Source: Marinobacter qingdaonensis
GTDB taxonomy: Bacteria; Pseudomonadota; Gammaproteobacteria; Pseudomonadales; Oleiphilaceae
Direction of reading: 5' to 3'
Assembly (NCBI RefSeq): GCF_034555935.1
Contig: NZ_JAYDCJ010000003.1
Coordinates: forward strand, 558,001 to 622,000
DNA: 64,000 bases
Shown here: positions 56,670 through 64,000 of the stretch, one piece after another
Layout of the letters: the number at the start of each line of letters is the position of its first letter
Position numbering within the stretch: the first letter of the stretch is position 1
Made by a program: the position numbers and the translations under genes
The notes under the pieces: model-generated
What the model saw: the letters and a program-made list of their open reading frames with translations, nothing else
Databases searched by the model: none
What the model was told of the DNA's origin: nothing

Positions 56670-58490
56670 TTAGCCGGTAAAGGCCATGTGCTCGTCGGCC
56701 AGCTGCATCACTGAGGCGGTCGGGCTGAGCATGCTGGTGGCATGGCTCTGGGCCCGGGGCAGCAGGCGCTCGTAGTAGAACTCGGCGGTGGCCAGCTTGG
56801 CCTGGTAGAAGGCCTCGGCGTCGGCGCCGCCGTTGTCCAACTTATCCACAGCCACGGCGGACTGGCGCAGCCAGATGTACGCCATGGTGACGTAGCCGCT
56901 GTACATCAGGAAATCGTGGGCGGCAGAGCTGACCAGGTCGCGGTCCTTGCGTGCGGCCAGCATGATCCGCACCGTCAGCCAGTTCCATTGGCCGGTCAGT
57001 TTCAGCAGTTCCAGCGCCATCGGACGCAGGCGCTTGTCGGTCAGCTGCTTGCGCGCGAAGTTGGCGACGTTCAGGGTGAACTCGCGCACCGCGCCGCCCT
57101 GGGTCATCAGCAGCACCTTGCGGCCGAGCAGGTCCAGGGCCTGGATGCCGGTGGTGCCCTCGTACAGGGTGGCGATGCGGGTGTCGCGGACAATCTGTTC
57201 CATGCCGTGCTCGCGAATGTAGCCGTGGCCACCGAACACCTGCATACCCAGATTGGCGGCCTCGCAGCCCATCTCGGTCAAAAAGCCCTTGAGGATCGGG
57301 GTCAGGAATCCGAGCTTGTCGTCGTAACGGGCCGCCTTCTTGTCATCGCCCTCGGTGTAGCCTTCCACCATATGGTCGGCCAGTCGCGCGGCGTAATAGA
57401 GCATGGCCCGGCCGCCCTCGGCGATGGCTTTCTGGGTCAGCAGCATGCGCCGGACATCGGCGTGGTGAATCAGCGCGTCGGCGACCTGGTCCGGTTCCTT
57501 CTTGCCCGACAGGGCGCGCATGGAGCGGCGCTCCCGGGCGTAATCCAGGGCCCATTGGTAGGACAGTTCGGCCGGGCCCACGCCCTGGATGGCGGTACCG
57601 ATCCGGGCCGTGTTCATGAAGGTGAACATGCACTCCAGGCCCTGGTTCTCCGGACCGATCAGGAACCCCGTGGCGTCGTCGAAGTTCATCACGCAGGTGG
57701 CCGAGGCCTTGATGCCCATCTTCTTTTCCAGGCTGCCGCAGCTGACGCCGTTGCGTTCGCCGATGCCACCGTCGGCGCCGGGCAGGAACTTGGGCACGAT
57801 GAACAGGCTGATGCCGCGGGTGCCTTTCGGGGCATCGGGCAGGCGCGCCAGCACTATGTGGACAATGTTCTCGGTCAGGTCGTGGTCGCCCGAGGAGATG
57901 AAGATCTTGGTGCCGGTGAGCCGGTAGCTGCCGTCGGCCTGGGGCTCGGCGCGGGTTTTCACCTGGCCCAGGTCGGTGCCGCACTGGGGTTCGGTCAGGC
58001 ACATGGTACCGCCCCAGCGGCCCTCGGTGAGCGGGGTCAGGTAGGTGTCTTTCTGGTCGTCACTGCCGTGCAGGAAGATGGTGTTCATGGCGCCCAGGGA
58101 CAGGCCCGGGTACATGGAGAAGGACCAGTTGGCGGTGCCCATCATTTCCTGCTTCAGCAAGCCCATGGACGCGGGCAGGCCCTGGCCACCGAACTCTTCC
58201 GGGGCCGACAGGCCCTGCCAGCCACCCTGGGCATACTGCTCGTAGGCGGCCTTGTAGCCGGCCGGGGTGGTGACCTCGCCGTTGTCCAGCCGGCAGCCTT
58301 CCTCGTCCCCGGACTGGTACAGTGGGCTGAGCACCTCCTCGCAGAAGCGACCGCACTCGGTCAGGATGGCGTCGACGATGTCCGGGGTGGCGTTGGCGCC
58401 ACTGGCCAGGCCCTGGTAATGGCCGGGGTAGTCGAACACCTCGTTGAGCAGGAATTTCATGTCGCGCAGGGGCGCTTTGTACGTTGGCAT
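56670..58490 (-). CDS. Acyl-CoA dehydrogenase, long form (DmdC/3-methylmercaptopropionyl-CoA dehydrogenase-like)
   Basis: The 606-residue flavoenzyme is of the long ACAD type with an extra N-terminal segment (MPTYKAPLRDMKFLLNEVF) and C-terminal domain. FAD/substrate motifs are MCLTEPQCGTDLG, FISSGDHDLTENIVH and QVFGGHGYIREHGMEQ; the catalytic Glu region is ATLYEGTTGIQALDLLGRK. Family members act on fatty acyl-CoAs or on 3-methylmercaptopropionyl-CoA in DMSP breakdown; the sequence alone does not choose. No other beta-oxidation gene is adjacent. The start has AGGAAG. Confidence 0.9.
   Translation of the reverse strand: MPTYKAPLRDMKFLLNEVFDYPGHYQGLASGANATPDIVDAILTECGRFCEEVLSPLYQSGDEEGCRLDNGEVTTPAGYKAAYEQYAQGGWQGLSAPEEFGGQGLPASMGLLKQEMMGTANWSFSMYPGLSLGAMNTIFLHGSDDQKDTYLTPLTEGRWGGTMCLTEPQCGTDLGQVKTRAEPQADGSYRLTGTKIFISSGDHDLTENIVHIVLARLPDAPKGTRGISLFIVPKFLPGADGGIGERNGVSCGSLEKKMGIKASATCVMNFDDATGFLIGPENQGLECMFTFMNTARIGTAIQGVGPAELSYQWALDYARERRSMRALSGKKEPDQVADALIHHADVRRMLLTQKAIAEGGRAMLYYAARLADHMVEGYTEGDDKKAARYDDKLGFLTPILKGFLTEMGCEAANLGMQVFGGHGYIREHGMEQIVRDTRIATLYEGTTGIQALDLLGRKVLLMTQGGAVREFTLNVANFARKQLTDKRLRPMALELLKLTGQWNWLTVRIMLAARKDRDLVSSAAHDFLMYSGYVTMAYIWLRQSAVAVDKLDNGGADAEAFYQAKLATAEFYYERLLPRAQSHATSMLSPTASVMQLADEHMAFTG
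56842..56850 (+). promoter_or_regulatory. Perfect DnaA box inside the acyl-CoA dehydrogenase gene
   Basis: TTATCCACA, exact consensus. On the coding strand it lies in Val-Asp-Lys codons, 409 bp from the box at 56433. Confidence 0.4.
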
Positions 58491-58735
58491 AGGGCTTCCT
58501 CGTGTCTTCGGATCGGCAGACGGGGGAGGGTCAGGCCCTCCGATGGCCTCCGTTGTACGGTAATCCCGGGCCGCTGCCATTGACGAAAAGCGCCGGTGCC
58601 CGTGTCAGAAAAGACAATTGGCTGAAATGACGCAACCGGCGCCAGGCCTTGGTACGGGCTGATCGAAGTCCGGGGCCGGGGCGTATCTTGCACAGGTTTG
58701 CCCCATTCATCCGATCCTGTGCGAGTGTAAAAGTC

Positions 58736-59296
58736 ATGCAAATTCCGTCTGTAAGCGTGTTCGTCTCTGGCCCGGTCCGGCTTCTCTGGGTATTGTTCAC
58801 CCTGGGGCTGCTGGCCGGTTGTGCCGGTCCGTCCCTGGAGGATTACCGCGACCGGGAACCGGCGTTGGTCCCGGCCAGTTTTTTCACCGGTGAGTTGACC
58901 GCCCGGGGTGTGGTCAAGGATTACTCCGGTACCGTGATCCGAACTTTCGACGCCGAGATCACCGCGTCCTGGGACCAGGACGGTACCGGCACCCTGGACG
59001 AGGTGTTCCGGTTTGACGACGGCGAGGTCCAGACCCGGGTCTGGACCCTGACCCCGAACGGCGAGGGCTACCGGGCCACCGCCGGCGACGTGGTGGAGCC
59101 CGGTCAGATGCGCTGGCAGGGCAACGCCATTCACATGAACTACGTGCTGCGGGTGGCCTACGGCGATGGCACCCTGGATGTGCGCATGGACGACTGGATG
59201 TACCTGATCACCCCGGACACCCTGATCAACCAGACCACCATGAGCAAATGGGGGATCGACGTTGGTGAGATCGTGCTGGTGATCCAGAAACAGTAG
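58736..59296 (+). CDS. DUF3833 family lipoprotein
   Basis: The 186-residue protein has a lipoprotein signal (LLWVLFTLGLLAGCAG, lipobox Cys near residue 28). The DUF3833 domain follows: PASFFTGELTARGVVKDYSG, VFRFDDGEVQTRVWTL and DDWMYLITPDTLINQTTMSKWG. The function is unknown; the beta-rich pattern suggests a lipocalin-like barrel. The ribosome site is weak. It precedes the RND efflux genes by about 50 bp and could be transcribed with them. Confidence 0.85.
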   Translation: MQIPSVSVFVSGPVRLLWVLFTLGLLAGCAGPSLEDYRDREPALVPASFFTGELTARGVVKDYSGTVIRTFDAEITASWDQDGTGTLDEVFRFDDGEVQTRVWTLTPNGEGYRATAGDVVEPGQMRWQGNAIHMNYVLRVAYGDGTLDVRMDDWMYLITPDTLINQTTMSKWGIDVGEIVLVIQKQ

Positions 59297-59349
59297 CGGG
59301 TGCTGCTGTCCTGAAACCCCAACAGACCCTACCGACCCTGGAATGACGT

Positions 59350-60444
59350 ATGTGGAAGCAATGGCTCATTGCACTGGTATTGGTGACCGTCGCGGCCGGC
59401 GCCGCGGTGGCCTATCGCATGGCCGAGGACGGCAGTCAGGCCCAGGCCGGCCGGGAACGCCCGCCCAGTGCGGTCAACACCCGAATGCCGGAACGGGACA
59501 CGGTGCGGGATGTGGTCAAGTCGGTGGGCAACCTCCAGGCCCTCAATGCCGTGGAGCTGACCGCGGAGGTCAGTGGCCGGGTGGTGGCGGTGAATCTGCC
59601 GACCGGGGTGCGGGTCGAACGCGGCACCCTGTTGCTCAAGCTCGATGACCGTCAGGCCCGGGCCGAGCTGCAGGTGATCGAGTCCCAGCTCGCCGATGCC
59701 CGGCGCCAGTTCGACCGGGCCCAGCGCCTGAGTTCCAACAACAGCGTATCCCAGGCCGAGGTCGACGCCCTGCGGACCGCGGTGCGGGTGGCCGAAGCCC
59801 AGCGCGAGGCGGCCCAGGTGCGGTTGGACAATCACCGCATTGAAGCGCCGTTCGCCGGGGTGGTCGGCCTCAGTGATGTCGAGGTCGGCAGCTACGTCAA
59901 TGCCGGCACCATGGTCACCACCCTGGACGCCACCGAGCGCATGGAGCTGAACTTCTCGGTACCCGAGCGCTACCTGGGCCAGGTCGGGCTGGGGCAGGCG
60001 GTGGTGGGCCAGTCCCCGGCCTATCCCGAGACCCGGTTCACCGGCGAACTGGTGCAGCTGGGCACCCGCATCAACCAGCTCAGTCGCGCCCTGCCGGTGC
60101 GGGCGCTGATCGACAACCCGGACGGCCGCCTGCGGCCCGGCCAGTTCATGACCGCCACCCTGACCCTGCAGGAACGCCAGGCGCTGCTGATCCCGGAACA
60201 GGCGGTGATGATCCGGGGGGACGAGCAGTACGTGTTCGTCGCCGAGGACGGCGTGGCCCGCCGCACCTCCGTGCGCCTGGGGGCCCGGATACCGGGTTGG
60301 GTCGAGGTCGCCGAGGGCCTGGGCCTTGAGGACGCGGTGATAGTCACCGGCCAGGACCGGATCAGCAACGGCGACCGTATCCGGGTTCTGGACAGCGACC
60401 AGGCCATTCCCGAGAACCGTTTCAATCCGTCCCTGGAGTCCTGA
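59350..60444 (+). CDS. RND efflux periplasmic adaptor (membrane fusion protein)
   Basis: The 364-residue protein has an N-terminal anchor (WLIALVLVTVAAGAAVAY) and a split lipoyl domain (ELTAEVSGRVVAVNLPTGV, then IEAPFAGVVGLSDVEVGSYV) flanking an alpha hairpin (LQVIESQLADARRQFDRAQRL). Beta-barrel and membrane-proximal domains follow. It connects the RND pump to an outer-membrane channel, which is not encoded here. It ends two bases before the pump gene. The substrate is unknown. Confidence 0.93.
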   Translation: MWKQWLIALVLVTVAAGAAVAYRMAEDGSQAQAGRERPPSAVNTRMPERDTVRDVVKSVGNLQALNAVELTAEVSGRVVAVNLPTGVRVERGTLLLKLDDRQARAELQVIESQLADARRQFDRAQRLSSNNSVSQAEVDALRTAVRVAEAQREAAQVRLDNHRIEAPFAGVVGLSDVEVGSYVNAGTMVTTLDATERMELNFSVPERYLGQVGLGQAVVGQSPAYPETRFTGELVQLGTRINQLSRALPVRALIDNPDGRLRPGQFMTATLTLQERQALLIPEQAVMIRGDEQYVFVAEDGVARRTSVRLGARIPGWVEVAEGLGLEDAVIVTGQDRISNGDRIRVLDSDQAIPENRFNPSLES

Positions 60445-60446
60445 CC

Positions 60447-63400
60447 GTGATCCTGTCCGATGTCTCCATCAAACGGCCGGTGTTTGCCACGGTCCTGAGT
60501 CTGCTGATCGTGGTGTTCGGCCTCGCCGCCCTGCTGGGACTGCCGGTGCGGGAGTACCCGGACATTGATCCGCCGGTGGTGTCGATTTCCACCGACTACA
60601 TCGGCGCCGCCGCGGAAGTAGTGGACACCCAGATCACCCAGGTCGTCGAGGGCGCGATCAGTGGCATCGAGGGCATCCGCTCGATCGAGTCCTCCACCGA
60701 GCAGGGCGAATCCCGCACCAGTATCGAGTTTTCCACAGACCGGGACGTCGACATCGCCGCCAACGACGTCCGCGATGCGGTCTCGCGCATTGCCGACCAG
60801 CTGCCGGAAGAGGCCGAGTCGCCGGTGGTGAGCAAGGCCGATTCCGACGCTCGCCCGATGATGTGGATAACTTTGCGCAGCGACGTCTGGGACGCCGCCG
60901 AGCTCAGCGACTTCGCCGACCGGGCCCTGGCCGACCGGCTGTCGGTGCTTGATGGCGTGGCCGACGTCAGCATTGGCGGCGAGCGCCGCTACGCGATCCG
61001 GGTCTGGCTCGACCGGGAACGCCTGGCGGCCCGGGACATCACCGTGGCCGAGGTGGAAGCGGCGCTGGAAGCCAACAACGTGGAACTGCCGGCCGGCTCG
61101 GTGGATTCCTCGACCCGGAACTTCACGGTCCGGGCCGAAGGCCGGTTATCCACAGTCGAGGAATTCCGCCGCCTGGTGATCCGCCGCTCCGGCAACGAAC
61201 TGCTGCGCCTGGGCGAGGTGGCCGACGTCCAGATGGGGGTGGAGTCCGATGTCAGCCGGCTCCGGGCCAACGGCCAGACCGCCATCGGCATGGGCATCAT
61301 CCGCCAGTCCAAGGCCAACACCGTGTCGGTGTCGAACGCGGTGCGGGCGGAGCTGGAGAACATCCGCGCCACCCTGCCGCCGGAAGTCACCATCGCCGAG
61401 AGCTACGACGAGTCCATCTTCATCCGCGCCTCGATCAAGGAGGTGGTGACCACCCTGGCCATTGCCGTGGCCCTGGTGATCCTGGTGATCTTCCTGTTCC
61501 TGCGGTCCTGGCGCGCCACCCTGATTCCGGCCGTCACCATTCCGGTCGCAGTCATCGGCGCCTTCATCGGCCTGGGCTTCCTGGGCTTCTCGATCAACGT
61601 CCTGACCCTGTTGGCGGTGATCCTCGCCATCGGCCTGGTGGTGGACGACGCCATCGTCATGCTCGAGAACATCCAGCGCCGCATCGACAACGGCGAACCA
61701 GCCCTGCTGGCCTCCTACCGGGGCGCCAAGCAGGTGGCGTTCGCGGTCATAGCCACCACGCTGACCCTGGTCGCGGTGTTCGTGCCCATCTCGTTCATGG
61801 GCGGCAACATCGGTCGGCTGTTCGCGGAATTCGGCTTCACCCTGGCCGCGGCGGTGGTGGTCTCCAGCGTGGTGGCGCTGACCCTGGCGCCCATGCTCTG
61901 TTCCAAATGGCTCCGGCACAGCCCGGAATCGGCCGAGGGCCACCGGCTCTGGGCCGCCAGTGAACGGCTGCTGGAGGGCCTGAGCCAGGGCTACAAACGG
62001 CTGTTGGCGCTGGCCCTGAATCAGCCCGGGCTGTTGATCGGGGTCGGACTGGTGGGCCTGGTGCTGGCCGCGGTGGTGTTCCCGAAACTGCCCCAGGAGC
62101 TGGCGCCGACCGAGGACCGCGGCATCATCATCATGCCGGTCAGTGCCCCGCGCGGTGCCACCGTCGAATTCACCGATCATTACGTCCGTCAGGCCGAGGC
62201 CCGGCTGCTGCCGTACCTGGAGTCGGGTGACGCCAACCGGCTGCTGTCCATCGTCGGTTTCCGCAATGAGGAGGACAACGCCTTCATGATCATGGGGCTG
62301 TCGCCCTGGGAGCAGCGGGACATCAAGCAGCAACAGATCACCAGCGAACTGCGCGGCAAGCTGAGCGAGGTCACCGGCATCCGTGCGGTCGCGATCAATC
62401 CGCCGGGACTGGGCCAGCGCGGGTTCAACCAGCCGGTGCAGTTCGTCATCGCCGGCCCGGATTACGACTCGGTGCAGGCCTGGAGCGAGGAGCTGGTGGA
62501 ACGGGCCAAGGACAACCCGAACCTGCTCAACCTGGAAACCGACTTCGAACTGACCCGGCCGGAATTGCGGGTGTCCATCGACCGGGAACGGGCCTCGGAC
62601 CTGGACATCACCGTGCAGGACGTGGGCCTGACCCTACAGACCATGCTGGCCTCGCGCCAGGTCACCACCTACCTGGACCGGGGCCGGGAGTACGACGTCA
62701 TTGTCCAGGCCGCGGACGCCGACCGCGCCACCCCCGACGACCTGGGCCAGATCTTCCTGCGGCCCCGGGCCGGGGGCGAGCTGATTCCGCTGCAGGCGCT
62801 GGTGTCGGTCGAGGAAATCGGCGCCAACCCGGACCTGCGCCGGATCGACCGGCTGCCAGCGGTGGTGGTCAGTGCCTCCCTGGCGGACGGCTACGACCTG
62901 GGGTCGGCGCTGACCTACCTGAACAACCTGGCTGTGGATAACTTACCGCCGGAGGCCCGGGTCAGCTACCAGGGCCTGTCCCGGGAATTCGAGGAATCCT
63001 CGGCCGCGGTCTACCTGACCTTCGGCCTGGCCTTCGTGATCGTGTTCCTGGTGCTGGCCGCCCAGTTCGAAAGTTGGATCCACCCGCTGATCATCATGCT
63101 GTCGGTGCCCCTGGCGGTGACCGGCGCGCTGCTGGCGCTCTGGTGGGCGGGTATCAGCCTGAACATCTACAGCCAGATCGGCATCATCATGCTGCTCGGG
63201 TTGATGGCCAAGAACGGCATTCTGATCGTCGAGTTCGCCAACCAGCTGCGCGATCGCGGCTACGAGGTCAGGGACGCGATTCTGGAAGGCGCCAGCCTGC
63301 GCTTCCGGCCGGTGCTGATGACCACCATTTCCACCGTGTTCGGGGCGGTGCCGCTGGTGATCGCTACCGGTGCCGGCGCCGAGAGCCGGGCCGCCATCGG

Positions 63401-63593
63401 TGTGGTCATTCTCGGGGGGCTGGTGTTCGCCACCACCCTGACCCTGTTCATCATTCCGGTGCTGTACAACCTGTTGGCGCGGTTTGCCAAGTCCGCCAAC
63501 GCGGTGGAGAAGGAATTGGAGCGTCAGGCCGGTGGCCTGGGCGGCGGCTCGGGCCTGACCGCCTCACCCCAGAACCGGGCCGACGATTTCTGA
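60447..63593 (+). CDS. RND efflux transporter permease (HAE1-like)
   Basis: The 1048-residue inner-membrane pump has the classical start SDVSIKRPVFATVLSLLIVV and two halves of six helices with large periplasmic loops. The paired TM4 aspartates of proton-driven multidrug pumps are in AIGLVVDDAIVMLENIQRR. Conserved QYESWIHPL-type (QFESWIHPLIIML) and GLMAKNGILIVEFANQLRD segments are present. It starts at GTG, 2 bp after the adaptor gene. Three perfect DnaA boxes lie in it. The two TTA leucine codons I find in it lie in or next to two of those boxes. Confidence 0.95.
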   Translation: MILSDVSIKRPVFATVLSLLIVVFGLAALLGLPVREYPDIDPPVVSISTDYIGAAAEVVDTQITQVVEGAISGIEGIRSIESSTEQGESRTSIEFSTDRDVDIAANDVRDAVSRIADQLPEEAESPVVSKADSDARPMMWITLRSDVWDAAELSDFADRALADRLSVLDGVADVSIGGERRYAIRVWLDRERLAARDITVAEVEAALEANNVELPAGSVDSSTRNFTVRAEGRLSTVEEFRRLVIRRSGNELLRLGEVADVQMGVESDVSRLRANGQTAIGMGIIRQSKANTVSVSNAVRAELENIRATLPPEVTIAESYDESIFIRASIKEVVTTLAIAVALVILVIFLFLRSWRATLIPAVTIPVAVIGAFIGLGFLGFSINVLTLLAVILAIGLVVDDAIVMLENIQRRIDNGEPALLASYRGAKQVAFAVIATTLTLVAVFVPISFMGGNIGRLFAEFGFTLAAAVVVSSVVALTLAPMLCSKWLRHSPESAEGHRLWAASERLLEGLSQGYKRLLALALNQPGLLIGVGLVGLVLAAVVFPKLPQELAPTEDRGIIIMPVSAPRGATVEFTDHYVRQAEARLLPYLESGDANRLLSIVGFRNEEDNAFMIMGLSPWEQRDIKQQQITSELRGKLSEVTGIRAVAINPPGLGQRGFNQPVQFVIAGPDYDSVQAWSEELVERAKDNPNLLNLETDFELTRPELRVSIDRERASDLDITVQDVGLTLQTMLASRQVTTYLDRGREYDVIVQAADADRATPDDLGQIFLRPRAGGELIPLQALVSVEEIGANPDLRRIDRLPAVVVSASLADGYDLGSALTYLNNLAVDNLPPEARVSYQGLSREFEESSAAVYLTFGLAFVIVFLVLAAQFESWIHPLIIMLSVPLAVTGALLALWWAGISLNIYSQIGIIMLLGLMAKNGILIVEFANQLRDRGYEVRDAILEGASLRFRPVLMTTISTVFGAVPLVIATGAGAESRAAIGVVILGGLVFATTLTLFIIPVLYNLLARFAKSANAVEKELERQAGGLGGGSGLTASPQNRADDF
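60862..60870 (+). promoter_or_regulatory. Perfect DnaA box inside the RND pump gene (1)
   Basis: TGTGGATAA, exact consensus, read as atG-TGG-ATA-Act. The rare Ile codon ATA falls inside the box. Confidence 0.5.
61146..61154 (+). promoter_or_regulatory. Perfect DnaA box inside the RND pump gene (2)
   Basis: TTATCCACA is read in frame as TTA-TCC-ACA (Leu-Ser-Thr). TTA is almost absent elsewhere in this gene. Confidence 0.5.
62933..62941 (+). promoter_or_regulatory. Perfect DnaA box inside the RND pump gene (3)
   Basis: TGTGGATAA, exact consensus, in Val-Asp-Asn codons directly followed by a TTA leucine codon. Confidence 0.5.
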
Positions 63594-63615
63594 GGGCAGG
63601 GCGGCCACCGGGGCC

Positions 63616-63624
63616 TGTGGATAA
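63616..63624 (+). promoter_or_regulatory. Perfect DnaA box in the gap after the RND pump gene
   Basis: TGTGGATAA, exact consensus, in the 35-bp non-coding gap between two convergent genes. Confidence 0.55.
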
Positions 63625-63628
63625 CCGC

Positions 63629-64000
63629 TCACAGGGTCGACGGGAACGCCATCTGGCCGGAAAACACCTGGTCCGGGTGCAGGTCGACACAAAACACCTG
63701 GGCCCCGGCCTCGGTATAGAGGCTTGTGGATAAAGTTACCGTGCGCTTGGCATCGGGCAGACCGACGTAGGGCCGGGAGCAGTTGATGTCCTGGGGCCGC
63801 TCCAGGGCATTGCGAAAATACTCCCGGTGCTCCCAGCGCGCCCCGGCCGAGTGGTACAGCGGGTTGAACCGGCCCCGGTTCAGATCCCGGCGGGCGTGGG
63901 CCAGATTGCCTTGCTGCACGCCGCTGCCGTCCAGCAGGAAGCAGCGACTGACCCCGGTCAGGGCCAGCAGGCGCTGGCAGGCCTGGCGAAAATCCTGGCC
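63629..64000 (-). CDS. C-terminal part of a Cache/PDC-like sensor protein (cut by window end)
   Basis: The frame is open for 124 codons from the window edge to the stop. The fragment contains LLALTGVSRCFLLDGSGVQQG, RFNPLYHSAGARWEHREYF, then NCSRPYVGLPDAKRTVTLS and VFCVDLHPDQV. This layout resembles the PDC/Cache-type sensor module found in some EAL-domain and chemoreceptor proteins of pseudomonads and relatives. The domain assignment is by pattern only and the N-terminal output domain is outside the window. The gene ends 35 bp from the convergent RND pump gene. Confidence 0.6.
   Translation of the reverse strand, partial: GQDFRQACQRLLALTGVSRCFLLDGSGVQQGNLAHARRDLNRGRFNPLYHSAGARWEHREYFRNALERPQDINCSRPYVGLPDAKRTVTLSTSLYTEAGAQVFCVDLHPDQVFSGQMAFPSTL
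63725..63733 (+). promoter_or_regulatory. Perfect DnaA box inside the edge sensor gene
   Basis: TGTGGATAA on the plus strand is read on the coding strand in frame as TTA-TCC-ACA (Leu-Ser-Thr). It lies 109 bp from the box at 63616. Confidence 0.5.

Overview
The window is a single continuous stretch of high-GC (about two-thirds G+C by eye) gammaproteobacterial chromosome spanning the replication origin. Gene content and order (fmt-rsmB-trkA, glyQS-gmhB, recC-recB-recD, dnaA-dnaN-recF-gyrB facing rpmH-rnpA-yidD-yidC-mnmE, a lone ectD, gabT, a DmdC-like acyl-CoA dehydrogenase) fit a marine or halotolerant bacterium of the Marinobacter/Pseudomonas part of the Gammaproteobacteria. The genus is inference. 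I see no insertion sequence, prophage, integron, CRISPR array or rRNA gene.

Layout. 1-3.1 kb: hemF (cut by the window edge), tsaC, dprA and a LysM protein on the minus strand. 3.1-3.5 kb: an AT-rich divergent intergenic region. 3.5-11.5 kb: def, fmt, rsmB, trkA, glyQ, glyS and gmhB on the plus strand, then tRNA-Pro(CGG). 11.8-13.5 kb: a PAS-PAS-GGDEF diguanylate cyclase and a VOC protein. 13.6-20.3 kb: a complete fructose PTS operon (fruBKA) divergent from its LacI-type regulator cra/fruR, with Cra-like operators between them. 20.3-35.6 kb: a DNA repair neighbourhood: an XPD/DinG-like helicase with a nuclease domain, translationally coupled to a FAN1-type VRR-NUC nuclease; then folM and two small DUF genes; then recC-recB-recD. 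35.6-39.3 kb: two divergent ABC exporters. 39.4-41.6 kb: gabT and a membrane protein.

41.7-54 kb is the origin region. gyrB, recF, an AarF/UbiB-type kinase, dnaN and dnaA are on the minus strand. They are followed by a roughly 650 bp gene-free oriC with degenerate DnaA boxes and an AT-rich segment, then rpmH, rnpA, yidD, yidC and mnmE on the plus strand. The kinase gene between dnaN and recF is unusual. A strong terminator downstream of it should separate dnaA-dnaN-kinase from recF-gyrB.

54-64 kb: a periplasmic binding protein, a DUF2959 lipoprotein, ectD, an acyl-CoA dehydrogenase, a DUF3833 lipoprotein, an RND efflux adaptor and pump, and the C-terminal part of a sensor-type protein cut by the window end.

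The most notable pattern is the number of perfect consensus DnaA boxes (TTATCCACA on either strand). I count fifteen, nearly all inside genes. Thirteen lie between 35.9 and 63.8 kb around oriC, and five of those lie within 2.9 kb over the RND pump and the gene beside it. The oriC region itself contains no perfect TTATCCACA. Two of the boxes are read in frame as TTA-TCC-ACA, using a leucine codon that is otherwise very rare here. This suggests an origin-proximal DnaA titration or regulatory field comparable in idea to datA/DARS. That is inference and needs a genome-wide count.
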